Origin: Rugamonas aquatica
GTDB lineage: Bacteria > Pseudomonadota > Gammaproteobacteria > Burkholderiales > Burkholderiaceae_D
Direction: 5' to 3'
NCBI RefSeq assembly: GCF_009380215.1
Contig: NZ_WHUG01000002.1
Location: 434,001-498,000, forward strand
Length of the DNA stretch: 64,000 nt
Part shown: positions 18,471-26,143 of the stretch, piece after piece
Numbering within the stretch: position 1 is the first letter of the stretch
How the letters are laid out: each line of letters starts with the position of its first letter
The notes under the pieces: model-generated
The model's database searches: none
What the model saw: the letters and a program-made list of their open reading frames with translations, nothing else
Told to the model about the DNA's origin: nothing
Program-made: the position numbers and the translations under genes

Positions 18471-18716
18471 ATGACAGCCACTTCCCATCCTACCAAGGAA
18501 CAGGTTCGTGCTTACATGCATCAGCGTGAGTGCGATCACCGCCCCCCGCCAACTCCCGACGAGATACGCCGCCAGCTAGGCTGGCACCAGTATCCAGACG
18601 GCGCAGATTTTCCCGCCGCATCCTCCTTGCTCTTCCCAGGCACTATCGCCCAACTGGCCGCCCTGATGGCCGTTGAATGGTGTTTTCGTGCCGCCGGCCT
18701 TAGCCGTTCCAACTGA
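18471..18716 (+). CDS. Small hypothetical protein, 81 aa
   Basis: A small protein without a recognised domain: MTATSHPTKEQVRAYMHQ, then an Arg/Pro stretch (DHRPPPTPDEIRRQLGWH) and a hydrophobic C-terminal helix (IAQLAALMAVEWCFRAAG). The AAGGAG at 18457-18462 is ideally spaced (eight bases) from the ATG at 18471 and too close to the ATG at 18465, so the later start is preferred. The strong ribosome-binding site supports translation. Confidence 0.6.
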   Translation: MTATSHPTKEQVRAYMHQRECDHRPPPTPDEIRRQLGWHQYPDGADFPAASSLLFPGTIAQLAALMAVEWCFRAAGLSRSN

Positions 18717-18852
18717 ATTTACAAAGATTTATACCTTTTCTTACAACAAATATCTTCCTAGCATAAGAAATAGGGGTAAAATCTCTCTAAATCTCACAGA
18801 AATGTCTGATGAGTTAGCCGTTCGTTAACGTAAACGTGTATTATCTCGGCTA

Positions 18853-18893
18853 AGCACTAAAAACCGGCATAAATGACTGTGTTTTGTAGTGCT
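18853..18893 (+). repeat. Inverted repeat in the leader of the small HTH gene
   Basis: AGCACTAAAAAC (18853-18864) can pair with GTTTTGTAGTGCT (18881-18893) with one bulge. It lies in a 259-base AT-rich gap, and a run of eight or nine Ts follows near 18914-18922. It could be an RNA hairpin in the leader of the downstream gene, an operator, or a small-RNA 3' end. Confidence 0.35.
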
Positions 18894-18975
18894 TCATTGG
18901 TAATAGAGCTAAAAATTTTTTTTACCCATGTGTCGTTTTTTGTCTAAGACGGCCAGAAACCTACTTAAAAACATT

Positions 18976-19215
18976 ATGTCTATCAAAGAAATCACCGCAT
19001 CGCCGACCTACAACCCAAATCGCGTGTTGGACGCCATCATTGAAAAGCTGCAACTGAAAAATGATGCCGCCCTGTCGCGTGCACTGGAAGTAGCGCCACC
19101 GGTCATCAGCAAAATCCGTCACAACACGCTGCCTATCGGCGCAACCATCCTGATCCGCATGCACGAGATCAGCGATTTCAGCATTCGCGAACTGCGCGAA
19201 TTGATGGCGGCCTGA
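18976..19215 (+). CDS. Small HTH (XRE-like) DNA-binding protein
   Basis: A 79-residue protein. The segment DAALSRALEVAPPVISKIRHNTLPIG reads as a helix-turn-helix of the Cro/C1 type, followed by ATILIRMHEISDFSIRELREL. I associate this compact form with Oxalobacteraceae, where several paralogues usually occur. The ATG at 18976 is chosen because the family starts with MSIKE; an upstream in-frame ATG at 18928 would add 16 residues. Target genes are unknown; the unusually AT-rich leader suggests regulation of the gene itself. Confidence 0.7.
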   Translation: MSIKEITASPTYNPNRVLDAIIEKLQLKNDAALSRALEVAPPVISKIRHNTLPIGATILIRMHEISDFSIRELRELMAA

Positions 19216-19236
19216 TGACGGCCTAGTCGCAAAGAA

Positions 19237-19267
19237 AACGGCGCGGACCTCTCGGTCACGCGCCGTT
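19237..19267. terminator. Bidirectional hairpin terminator
   Basis: AACGGCGCG (19237-19245) pairs with CGCGCCGTT (19259-19267), and the inner GACC/GGTC extends the stem around a TCTC loop. On the minus strand the stem runs into TTTTCTTT, which fits an intrinsic terminator for the gene at 19295; it also lies just past the convergent HTH gene. Confidence 0.65.
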
Positions 19268-19294
19268 GTCTTATGTGGCGGGGGCGGCCAGGAA

Positions 19295-19495
19295 TCAGGC
19301 CGACGTACTGATGGTGGTGCCGATGCGCTGGCCGCTGGTGTTGACGGTCGGCGCAGACGCCGCTTGCGGCGGCGCAGGTGGTGCCGGCGGCGCGACGCGT
19401 TCGGCGGGTTTGTCCACTGCCTTCACCGGCTCAGGCTGGCGTGGCGGTGTCGCTTGTACTGTGGCGGTACTGGAAGCTAGGGTATTGACAGCCAT
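19295..19495 (-). CDS. Small proline/alanine-rich hypothetical protein
   Basis: A 66-residue low-complexity protein: a Ser/Thr/Val-rich N-terminus, a central Pro/Ala segment (APPAPPAPPQAAS) and a conserved-looking end PTVNTSGQRIGTTIST. I have the impression of similar short proteins in other Oxalobacteraceae, where the PTVNTxGQ element recurs. GGGAG is seven bases upstream of the ATG. Function unknown; no signal peptide or membrane segment. Confidence 0.6.
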   Translation of the reverse strand: MAVNTLASSTATVQATPPRQPEPVKAVDKPAERVAPPAPPAPPQAASAPTVNTSGQRIGTTISTSA

Positions 19496-19591
19496 GATGC
19501 ACTCCCGTCATCGATAAATATCCCCAGAGTATGCCACTTATTTGAGCAGCCTGCCTGTTCGCGTCGCCGTTTGTGGCGCAAACGCCAGTGC

Positions 19592-20410
19592 TCAGGCGGC
19601 CGGCGCGAGACGCGGACGGTCGCTGTAGAAGCTGGCCAGACGTGCTTTCTCGACGGCTGCACCGGCGTCGGCTGCGGTTTGCAGGCCTTCCGCCACTTGG
19701 CCGGGGGCCGCCGAGTAGGCGGTCACGCCTGGCGCTGCCGAATAGGCGGTCTTGGCGGTCTGGCCCGGGGCTGCCGAGTAGGCGGTCTTGGCCATCTGGC
19801 CTGGCGCGGCCGAGTAAGCCGTTTTCGCCGTCTGGCCCGGAGCGGCCGAATAGGCGGTCTTGGCCATCTGTCCAGGTGCGGCCGAGTAGGCGGTTTGCGC
19901 CATCTTGCCAGGGGCGGCCGAATAGGCGGTCGCGCCCGGCGCTGCCGAGTAGGCGGTCTTGGCGGCATTGCCCGGCGCTGCCGAATACGCGGTGGCGCTC
20001 TGGCCAGGGGCCGCCGAGTAGGCCACGTCCTGGTGCGCCGCGCCGCGCAGGTAGGATTCGCCGAAAGTCTCTTCATACAATTCCTGCATGCGATGGCCCA
20101 GGCGCTCGTGCGCTTCCAGGTCGTCCTCGCCACGCAGGCCGATGTATGGGAAGTGGTGCAGGAAATAGCCGAACACGGCGTCGCAGTCGACGGCGTATTT
20201 CATCGTGTCCAGGATATGGTAGTGCCAGAAAGTATCCACATCGACCAGCGGCGCGGTCTGCTCATTCGGGAACTGCTTCATCAGGAACAGGAAACGGCGG
20301 TACTCGGTTTCGATGGCGTTGGCGCGTTCCAGCGACCAGCCCTCGCCGGACTCTTTGTGCATCAGCTTGACTTTGATAGGTTCCAGGTCCAGTGCGTTGA
20401 TGACGTTCAT
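19592..20410 (-). CDS. Glycine-rich-domain-like (DUF1399/GRDP) protein with ten AYSAAPG repeats
   Basis: A 272-residue protein in two parts. Residues 1-125 contain VDVDTFWHYHILDTMKYAVDC and GYFLHHFPYIG in pieces, the signature of the GRDP/DUF1399 domain whose conserved His and Asp residues suggest metal binding. Residues 130-237 hold ten copies of AYSAAPG separated by short linkers such as QMAKT, QTAKT or a single residue, giving periods of 9, 11 or 12 residues. The last 35 residues are charged. The ATG at 20410 follows AAGGA at good spacing; an upstream extension of 31 residues is unlikely. No signal peptide. The role of the repeats is unknown. Confidence 0.8.
   Translation of the reverse strand: MNVINALDLEPIKVKLMHKESGEGWSLERANAIETEYRRFLFLMKQFPNEQTAPLVDVDTFWHYHILDTMKYAVDCDAVFGYFLHHFPYIGLRGEDDLEAHERLGHRMQELYEETFGESYLRGAAHQDVAYSAAPGQSATAYSAAPGNAAKTAYSAAPGATAYSAAPGKMAQTAYSAAPGQMAKTAYSAAPGQTAKTAYSAAPGQMAKTAYSAAPGQTAKTAYSAAPGVTAYSAAPGQVAEGLQTAADAGAAVEKARLASFYSDRPRLAPAA
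19700..20023 (-). repeat. In-frame tandem repeat encoding AYSAAPG units
   Basis: Ten tandem units of mostly 36 bases (some 27 or 33) lie inside the gene at 19592-20410. Unit starts on the minus strand fall at about 20023, 19990, 19954, 19927, 19891, 19855, 19819, 19783, 19747 and 19720. The units vary at third codon positions (gagta/gaata, gccggc variants) while the protein motif is strictly kept, which points to selection on the peptide rather than recent DNA amplification. Confidence 0.9.
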
Positions 20411-20546
20411 GGCATTTCCTTTGCTGTGATGATGCGGGTTGAAAAAAGTGGAACAAATGTAATTTTTGTCCGGCGAGAAAGCACACTTGTTGATTTTTCT
20501 CAATGTTTGTCAGGAATGTCCTAACATCGGCGGAAAATACTGAGTA

Positions 20547-22388
20547 TTAGGTGGTTGCGTCGGCCGCCAACTGGGCGCCGGCGTTGAAATCGTCGGGTCC
20601 GTGCGGCGGCAGGTAGTCGACCGGCACCGAAATCGATACCGTGGTGCCGGCGTTGTGGCCGCCGGTGATGGCGCAATGGCCGCCGAGCAGGCTGACGCGC
20701 TCTTCGATGCCGACCAGGCCGAAGGAACCCACCTTGTTGCGGCTGCTCTCGCGCAGGCCGACGCCGTTATCGCTGATGGTCATGGTCAGCATGCCGCCGG
20801 CCTGCTTGAGCTCGACCCGCACCAGGCTGGCGCGCGCATGCTGGGCGATGTTGCTCAGCGATTCCTGCAGCACGCGGAAGAAGGCGGTGGCGCAGCGGTC
20901 GTCGATGCGGATGTCGCTCTGGTGCTCGATCAGTTCGCAGACCATGCCGGAGCGCTGGCGGAATTGCGCGATCTGCCATTCCACCGCCGCGTTCAAGCCC
21001 AGGTCCAGCACCGTCGGGCGCAGGTCGTTGATGATGTGGCGCACGCTCTTGATGGTGCTGTCGATCTGGATCAGCGTGCTGCGCGCGCGCGCGTGCAGGC
21101 GCGGATGGCGCTGGCGGGTGCGGCTGGCCAGCAGGTCGGCCTCGATGCGCAGCACCAGCAGGTTCTGGCCCAGGTCGTCGTGGATTTCGCGGGCGATGCG
21201 CTTGCGTTCCTGTTCCTTGATCTGGTCGGCATGGGCGGCCAGCTGGCGCAGCTTGTGGTGCGACTGCTGCAGCTTGGCCTGGCTGTCGCGCAATTCCTTG
21301 GTCATGGCCTTGGCCATCTTGATGGCGCGCAGGCGCGACGACGACAGCGTGTGGAACAGCAGGTAGAACAGCATGGAGCCGACGAAGCCGCAGGCCATCG
21401 CCAGCCACGGCAGGAAGGCGTCGAAGCGGCTGTACCAGACCGACTTGGGCGCGCTGAAATGCGCGGACCATTGCCGTCCGTTGAAATCCACCGGCAGCAC
21501 GATGGCGAACTGGTCGGACATGCGGGCCGTGTGCGGCGTGCTGCCGCGGTTGTCGTACAGCAGGGTTTGCGGCGAGACGCTGCCGTCGGCGTTCTTGCCA
21601 TCGTCGTACAGCATCAGGTGCACATCGCGCACCTGCATCTGCTCCATCGCCGCCTGCACCAGGCGCGGCACGCTGAAGCCTATGCCGACCGAGCCGATGT
21701 AGGCCGCGCGGCGCTGCGCCACGTCGGCCAGCGGCAAGTCCTTGCGGTACAGCGGCAGGCGCATCGCCAGCGCCCAGCCCTGGGCGTTGCGGGTGTTTTC
21801 GATCGGCATGCCGGAGGTGATCAGATGGCCGGTGTCGCGCGCCTGGGCGATCGCGCGCGCCGCCTGCTCGCGGGCGTTGATGTCGACCCCGAGCCGGTGG
21901 CGGAAAGGCGCGACCGGCTCGATCATGGTCAGCACCGAGTACTCGGCGCGGCGGCCGGGCGGCTTGATGGCGAAGTCCGGATAGCCGTCCGGCCGGCCGT
22001 CGCCGCTGTGGGCCGCCTCGCGCTCGAAGGCGTCGCGCCGGGCGTCGGTGACGTGCTGCGTGAAGTTGATGTTGTCGAGCGCGGGGAAATGGCGCTCCAG
22101 GTCCAGCCCGCCGACGTAGCGGTGGAAGCTGGCGCGGTCGACATGGTCGCTGGCGTCGAAGAAGCTGGCGGTGCCGCGCAGCACGTCGGTGTAGGCGTTG
22201 ATGCGCGAGCTGATGTTGTACTGGGCGTTGCGGGCCTGCTGGTTGAAGCGGCCGGCGGCGTCGTATTCGATGGTCTTGAAAACAGTCACATAAAACAAGG
22301 CGCCCACGCCCAGCGATAACAGGACGCCAGCCCACCAGACGGGTTTAGTCGGCGAGAACAATTGTTTTTGCGCGAGGAACGTTGCCAT
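20547..22388 (-). CDS. CHASE-domain sensor histidine kinase (NarL/HisKA_3 type)
   Basis: A 613-residue membrane kinase. One helix near residues 16-36 and a second near 322-345 flank a periplasmic CHASE domain (FTQHVTDARRDAFERE and the FAIKPPGRRAEYSVLTMIEP region). A coiled linker leads to the HisKA_3 dimerisation domain with EIHDDLGQ (phospho-acceptor His403) and an HATPase with SNIAQHARAS and DNGVGL. CHASE domains sense small molecules such as cytokinin-like ligands. The start is uncertain: the ATG at 22388 gives a compact N-terminus; a TTG at 22451 would add 21 residues. No response regulator gene adjoins it, so its partner lies elsewhere. Confidence 0.9.
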   Translation of the reverse strand: MATFLAQKQLFSPTKPVWWAGVLLSLGVGALFYVTVFKTIEYDAAGRFNQQARNAQYNISSRINAYTDVLRGTASFFDASDHVDRASFHRYVGGLDLERHFPALDNINFTQHVTDARRDAFEREAAHSGDGRPDGYPDFAIKPPGRRAEYSVLTMIEPVAPFRHRLGVDINAREQAARAIAQARDTGHLITSGMPIENTRNAQGWALAMRLPLYRKDLPLADVAQRRAAYIGSVGIGFSVPRLVQAAMEQMQVRDVHLMLYDDGKNADGSVSPQTLLYDNRGSTPHTARMSDQFAIVLPVDFNGRQWSAHFSAPKSVWYSRFDAFLPWLAMACGFVGSMLFYLLFHTLSSSRLRAIKMAKAMTKELRDSQAKLQQSHHKLRQLAAHADQIKEQERKRIAREIHDDLGQNLLVLRIEADLLASRTRQRHPRLHARARSTLIQIDSTIKSVRHIINDLRPTVLDLGLNAAVEWQIAQFRQRSGMVCELIEHQSDIRIDDRCATAFFRVLQESLSNIAQHARASLVRVELKQAGGMLTMTISDNGVGLRESSRNKVGSFGLVGIEERVSLLGGHCAITGGHNAGTTVSISVPVDYLPPHGPDDFNAGAQLAADATT

Positions 22389-22514
22389 ATGAATTGCCTG
22401 AAGCACCTCCTGGTAGCGGGGACGTAGGCTGAATATAGGAAACTTTGGCAATGCTAGTCAAGTAAATTTGCAAATTTGATATTTGTCCTGGACGTTGTGG
22501 TGTATTTACCAATG

Positions 22515-22553
22515 AAAAAGGCCGGCGCCTCCCGTGGGGGAGAGCGCCGGCCT
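22515..22553 (-). terminator. Intrinsic terminator of glnS
   Basis: A long GC-rich hairpin, AGGCCGGCGC-CTCCC against GGGAG-A-GCGCCGGCCT (one bulge), follows the glnS stop by about 31 bases. On the minus strand it runs into a T stretch (AAAAAG at 22515-22520 on the plus strand). Confidence 0.8.
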
Positions 22554-22583
22554 CTGGCGTGATCGCTGGCTGTCCGCCTGCGC

Positions 22584-24350
22584 TTACTTGGCGACCCAGC
22601 TGTCTTTCAGCGTGACGATGCGGTTGAACACCGGCTTGCCTGGCGTGGAATCGACGCGGTCGGCGACGAAGTAGCCGTGGCGCTCGAACTGGAAGCGCTG
22701 GTCCGGCTGGGCCGCGCTCATGCCCGGCTCCAGGTAGGCGGTGACGACTTCCTTGGCGTTCGGGTTCAGCAGCGAGATGAAGTCCTTGCCGCCGGCGTCA
22801 GGGTTGGCGTCGGTGAACAGGCGGTCGTACAGGCGCACTTCGGCTTCCAGCGCGGTGGCGGCGGAGACCCAGTGGATGTTGCCCTTGACCTTGTAATTGT
22901 CCGAACCCGGCGTGCCCGACTTGGAGTCGGCGAAGTAGTTGACGTGGACGGCGATGACTTTGCCGTTCTCGTCCTTGTCGTAGCCGGTGCATTCGGTCAC
23001 ATAGCCGTGGCGCAGGCGCACGCGGCTGCCCGGCTTGTCGTCGATCGGCGGGTAGTAGCGGAAATAGCCCTTGCTCGGCACTTCCATGAAGTCCTCTTCC
23101 TCGATCCACAGCTCGCGCGTGATCGGGAAGGTACGCACGCCCATTTCCGGGTGGTGCGGGTGGACCGGCGAGGTGCACTCTTCGGTCAGGCCTTCAGGAT
23201 AGTTGTCGATGATCAGTTTCAGCGGGCGCAGCACGGCGGTGGCGCGTGGCGCTTTCGGATCCAGGTCTTCGCGGATGCAGCCTTCCAGCGTGCTCATGTC
23301 GATCCAGCCGTCGGCCTTGGTGACGCCGATGCGCTCGCAGAACAGGCGGATCGCTTCCGGCGTGTAGCCGCGGCGGCGCAGGCCGACGATGGTCGGCATG
23401 CGCGGGTCGTCCCAGCCGTCGACGATGTTTTCTTCGACCAGCTGGCGCAGCTTGCGCTTGGAGGTGACGACGTAGGTCAGGTTCAGGCGCGAGAACTCGT
23501 ACTGGCGCGGCACCGGCAGCTTGAAGAAGCCGCCGGCCGACAGGGTTTCCAGCAGCCAGTCGTAGAACGGGCGGTGGTCCTGGAATTCCAGCGTGCAGAT
23601 CGAGTGGGTGATGTTTTCCAGCGCGTCCGAGATCGGGTGCGTGTAGTCGTACATCGGGTAGATGCACCAGGCGTCGCCGGTGCGCACGTGGTGGGCGTGG
23701 CGGATGCGGTAGATGGCCGGGTCGCGCAGGTTCATGTTCGGCGAGGCCATGGCGTCGGCGCTGGTCTTGGCGCGCAGGATGTGCTCGCCGTCGGCGTATT
23801 TGCCGGCCTTCATGTCGCGGAAGATTTGCAGCGATTCGGCGGCCGGACGGTCGCGGAACGGCGAGTTCTTGCCGGGGGTGTTGAAATTGCCGCGGTTGGC
23901 CGCCATCTCGTCGGCTGACTGGCTGTCGACGTAGGCATAGCCTTGTTCGATCAGGTACTCGGCCATCGCGTACAGCTGGTCGAAGTAGTCCGATGCGTAG
24001 TGCAGATGGTGCTCGACGCCGCCGTCCGCTTGCGGATAGTCGTAGTCAAAGCCCAGCCATTTGACGCTGTCGATGATGGTGTCGACGTATTCCTGTTCTT
24101 CCTTGGCCGGGTTGGTGTCGTCGAAGCGCAGGTTGCAGCGGCCCTGGTAGTCGCGCGCCAGGCCGAAGTTCAGGCAGATCGATTTGGCGTGGCCCACGTG
24201 CAGATAGCCGTTCGGCTCTGGCGGGAAGCGGGTGATTACGCTCGGCATGCCCTCGCGGACGTGGGTGCCGGCCGCCAGGTCGGATTCGACGATGGCGCGC
24301 AGGAAGTTGGAGGTCAGGACGGGCGCTGGGCTGTTTTTGTCGTTGCTCAT
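22584..24350 (-). CDS. glnS: Glutaminyl-tRNA synthetase
   Basis: A 588-residue class I aminoacyl-tRNA synthetase that charges tRNA-Gln. The HIGH-type motif appears as GYLHVGHAKS near residue 48 and the KMSKS-type motif as VTSKRKL near residue 260, as in bacterial GlnRS. FPPEPNGYLH is diagnostic for the GlnRS/GluRS group, and the C-terminal anticodon-binding beta-barrels end with RIVTLKDSW. I chose the start at 24350 (MSNDK) because it matches the usual N-terminus; an upstream in-frame start adds 13 residues. Confidence 0.97.
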   Translation of the reverse strand: MSNDKNSPAPVLTSNFLRAIVESDLAAGTHVREGMPSVITRFPPEPNGYLHVGHAKSICLNFGLARDYQGRCNLRFDDTNPAKEEQEYVDTIIDSVKWLGFDYDYPQADGGVEHHLHYASDYFDQLYAMAEYLIEQGYAYVDSQSADEMAANRGNFNTPGKNSPFRDRPAAESLQIFRDMKAGKYADGEHILRAKTSADAMASPNMNLRDPAIYRIRHAHHVRTGDAWCIYPMYDYTHPISDALENITHSICTLEFQDHRPFYDWLLETLSAGGFFKLPVPRQYEFSRLNLTYVVTSKRKLRQLVEENIVDGWDDPRMPTIVGLRRRGYTPEAIRLFCERIGVTKADGWIDMSTLEGCIREDLDPKAPRATAVLRPLKLIIDNYPEGLTEECTSPVHPHHPEMGVRTFPITRELWIEEEDFMEVPSKGYFRYYPPIDDKPGSRVRLRHGYVTECTGYDKDENGKVIAVHVNYFADSKSGTPGSDNYKVKGNIHWVSAATALEAEVRLYDRLFTDANPDAGGKDFISLLNPNAKEVVTAYLEPGMSAAQPDQRFQFERHGYFVADRVDSTPGKPVFNRIVTLKDSWVAK

Positions 24351-24469
24351 CTGAAAAGTTGGCTTTGCAAAAGTTCGAGTAAAGGGCATTTTACCGTATC
24401 CCCCCTATGGCGGCGGTGGAAATGCTGCGTTGCGGCGGCCTGAGGCGGAATCCATGCCGTCCACACGGG

Positions 24470-24475
24470 TATAAT
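24470..24475 (+). promoter_or_regulatory. -10 element upstream of the J-domain operon
   Basis: A consensus TATAAT at 24470-24475 lies 41 bases before the J-domain gene, in the gap divergent from glnS. No good -35 box is seen 17 bases upstream. Confidence 0.5.
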
Positions 24476-24516
24476 TCGTCTTTAATTGTTCGGCATCACG
24501 GCCCGGAGTTTCCAAA

Positions 24517-24810
24517 ATGGAAAATTACTACAACACACTGGGTATCGCGCCTAACGCCACCGACGACGAGATCAAGAAGGTCTACCGCTCGCTGGCGATG
24601 CGTTTCCACCCGGACCGCAACCAGGCGCCCGGCGCGGAAGCGCGCTTCAAGGCCATCACCAAGGCTTATGAAATCCTGTCCGACCCGGTCAAGCGCGAGG
24701 AATACAACCAGAGCGTGAACCACCGCATCATCATCGATGCGGAGGCGGAAGCGTACCAGTTGTGGCGTTCGGTGTTCAACCTGCATGGCACCGTGCTGCC
24801 ACCGGCCTGA
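24517..24810 (+). CDS. J-domain (DnaJ-like) protein
   Basis: A 97-residue protein that is essentially a single J domain: [24 protein letters not shown], then FHPDRN with the invariant His31-Pro32-Asp33, and [14 protein letters not shown]. The HPD loop is what stimulates Hsp70 ATPase, so it should recruit DnaK. The remaining 30 residues ([18 protein letters not shown]) are not a known domain. Gly/Phe and zinc domains of DnaJ are absent, so this is a type III J protein. It heads an operon with three unknown genes, suggesting a dedicated chaperone adaptor. Confidence 0.92.
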   Translation: MENYYNTLGIAPNATDDEIKKVYRSLAMRFHPDRNQAPGAEARFKAITKAYEILSDPVKREEYNQSVNHRIIIDAEAEAYQLWRSVFNLHGTVLPPA

Positions 24811-24846
24811 GCCGGCCACACAACAGAAAAATAACGAAAGTTTGCA

Positions 24847-25350
24847 ATGTCTAGAAAAGTACACCCTGAGTTCGCCTATCAATCGCGCGAGCTGGAAGGC
24901 CAGATCGAGGGCATCCTCGGCGATCCGCCCGACCGCAAGAACTACCAGCGCATGATCGACGCGCTGGTGTCCGAGTACGCCAGCGGCGGCGGCATCGAGG
25001 ACGTCAACATGCTGGCCTTCGCGCTGGTCGACCACCTGGAGTTCAACAACCCGAAAGGCTTGCTGGCCGAGGCCGAAGACTACGAGTTCGGCGACGCCGC
25101 GCGCGTGTTCGCGATGGCCTCGTGCAAGGGCGAGGAAGCGGCGCGCATGTACGCGGCGCTGGAAGAGAACCTGCCGGACCTGGCGCGCCAGGCCATCATC
25201 ACCGCTTTCCTGTACAAGAATCCGCGCAAGTGGGACGACGACGACCAGTCGCTGGACCAGCTGTCGGCCAACGACGACGGCGACGATGTCGACGACGAAG
25301 GCCAGGCGACCGACGACTTCGCCCAAATGTTCGATCAGGATGGAGACTAA
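24847..25350 (+). CDS. Hypothetical protein of the J-domain operon, 167 aa, acidic C-terminus
   Basis: An unrecognised soluble protein, second in the operon. It is helical in character (FAYQSRELEGQIEGILGDPP, ALVEHL-like DHLEFNNPKGLLAEAED) and its last 45 residues are strongly acidic (DDDDQSLDQLSANDDGDD, then DFAQMFDQDGD). It lies 36 bases after the J-domain gene and two bases before the next gene. Helical repeats are possible (AARVFAMASCKGEEAARMYAALEENL). It could be a client, a regulator of DnaK, or a scaffold; nothing in the sequence decides this. Confidence 0.75.
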   Translation: MSRKVHPEFAYQSRELEGQIEGILGDPPDRKNYQRMIDALVSEYASGGGIEDVNMLAFALVDHLEFNNPKGLLAEAEDYEFGDAARVFAMASCKGEEAARMYAALEENLPDLARQAIITAFLYKNPRKWDDDDQSLDQLSANDDGDDVDDEGQATDDFAQMFDQDGD

Positions 25351-25352
25351 CC

Positions 25353-26129
25353 ATGACCGAGAAAAGTAATCTGCCGGCGCTGAGCAAGCAAGTGACCGAG
25401 CTGGTGCTGGCCGGTTCGCTGAGCCACGCCGAGCAAGCCTTTGCCGAGGCGGCCGACCAGTTCGGCGACCTGGCGGTGGTGGAAGTGCTCAACAACATTC
25501 CACCGCAGGTGACGGCGCTGCACATGGCGGGTTTTGACGGCGGCAAGATGTCGCTGGCGACCTTGCTGGTGCCGCCCAAGGCCTGGGCCGACAGCCTGGC
25601 CTTCTTCGCCGCGACCTGGCCGGACGACCTGATCGAGGACGACCCGGAGCGCATCGCCGAATCGCTGTTCGCCCACATCCACGGCGTGGTGTTTTCCACC
25701 GACGACGAAGAGCGCCGCCACGAGTTGCTGGCCGCCGCCTCGGCGACCGACCATGGTTCGACCGCGTTCGCGATTCTGTTCTCGATGGCGCCGAAGGAAA
25801 TCCTGGAAGTGGCCGGCGAGATCATCTCGAAAGGCCCTTACCTGACCGGCCAGACTTCGTCCGACAACGACGTGGTTCCGCTGGCGATCGCGCTGGCGCA
25901 GGCGTCGGAAGACGGCTGGGACCGCGCGCTGTTCGAGCTGTTCCCGGAGTTCCGCCACAGCGCCGACCTGGCCGACGCCGAATTCAGCGACGACCCGGAC
26001 GATGAGCCGACCTTCCTGCAGCGCTCCACCAAGGAATTGCTGTACCGCTTGCGCAAGCAGGTGCCGTCCACGCGCAGCGCCGCCAAGCCTGGTTCGCGCC
26101 GCAGCCTGGGCACCGGCATTTTCTCGTGA
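25353..26129 (+). CDS. Hypothetical protein of the J-domain operon, 258 aa
   Basis: An unrecognised soluble protein, third in the operon. The ATG at 25353 has GGAG upstream and follows the previous stop by two bases. Sequence character is alpha-helical (LSKQVTELVLAGSLSHAEQAFAEAADQFGDL), with an acidic insert (EFSDDPDDEPT near residue 210) and a basic end (KQVPSTRSAAKPGSRRS). No signal peptide, membrane segment or catalytic motif seen. The frame is open upstream through the previous gene, but that extension is antisense-like noise and was rejected. Confidence 0.75.
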   Translation: MTEKSNLPALSKQVTELVLAGSLSHAEQAFAEAADQFGDLAVVEVLNNIPPQVTALHMAGFDGGKMSLATLLVPPKAWADSLAFFAATWPDDLIEDDPERIAESLFAHIHGVVFSTDDEERRHELLAAASATDHGSTAFAILFSMAPKEILEVAGEIISKGPYLTGQTSSDNDVVPLAIALAQASEDGWDRALFELFPEFRHSADLADAEFSDDPDDEPTFLQRSTKELLYRLRKQVPSTRSAAKPGSRRSLGTGIFS

Positions 26130-26143
26130 TGGGTGTCTGATAC

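Noticed and set aside
19700..20023. Tandem repeat considered as a CRISPR array
   Set aside because: Units are in-frame coding, of changing length, without spacers of constant size, and no cas gene is near.
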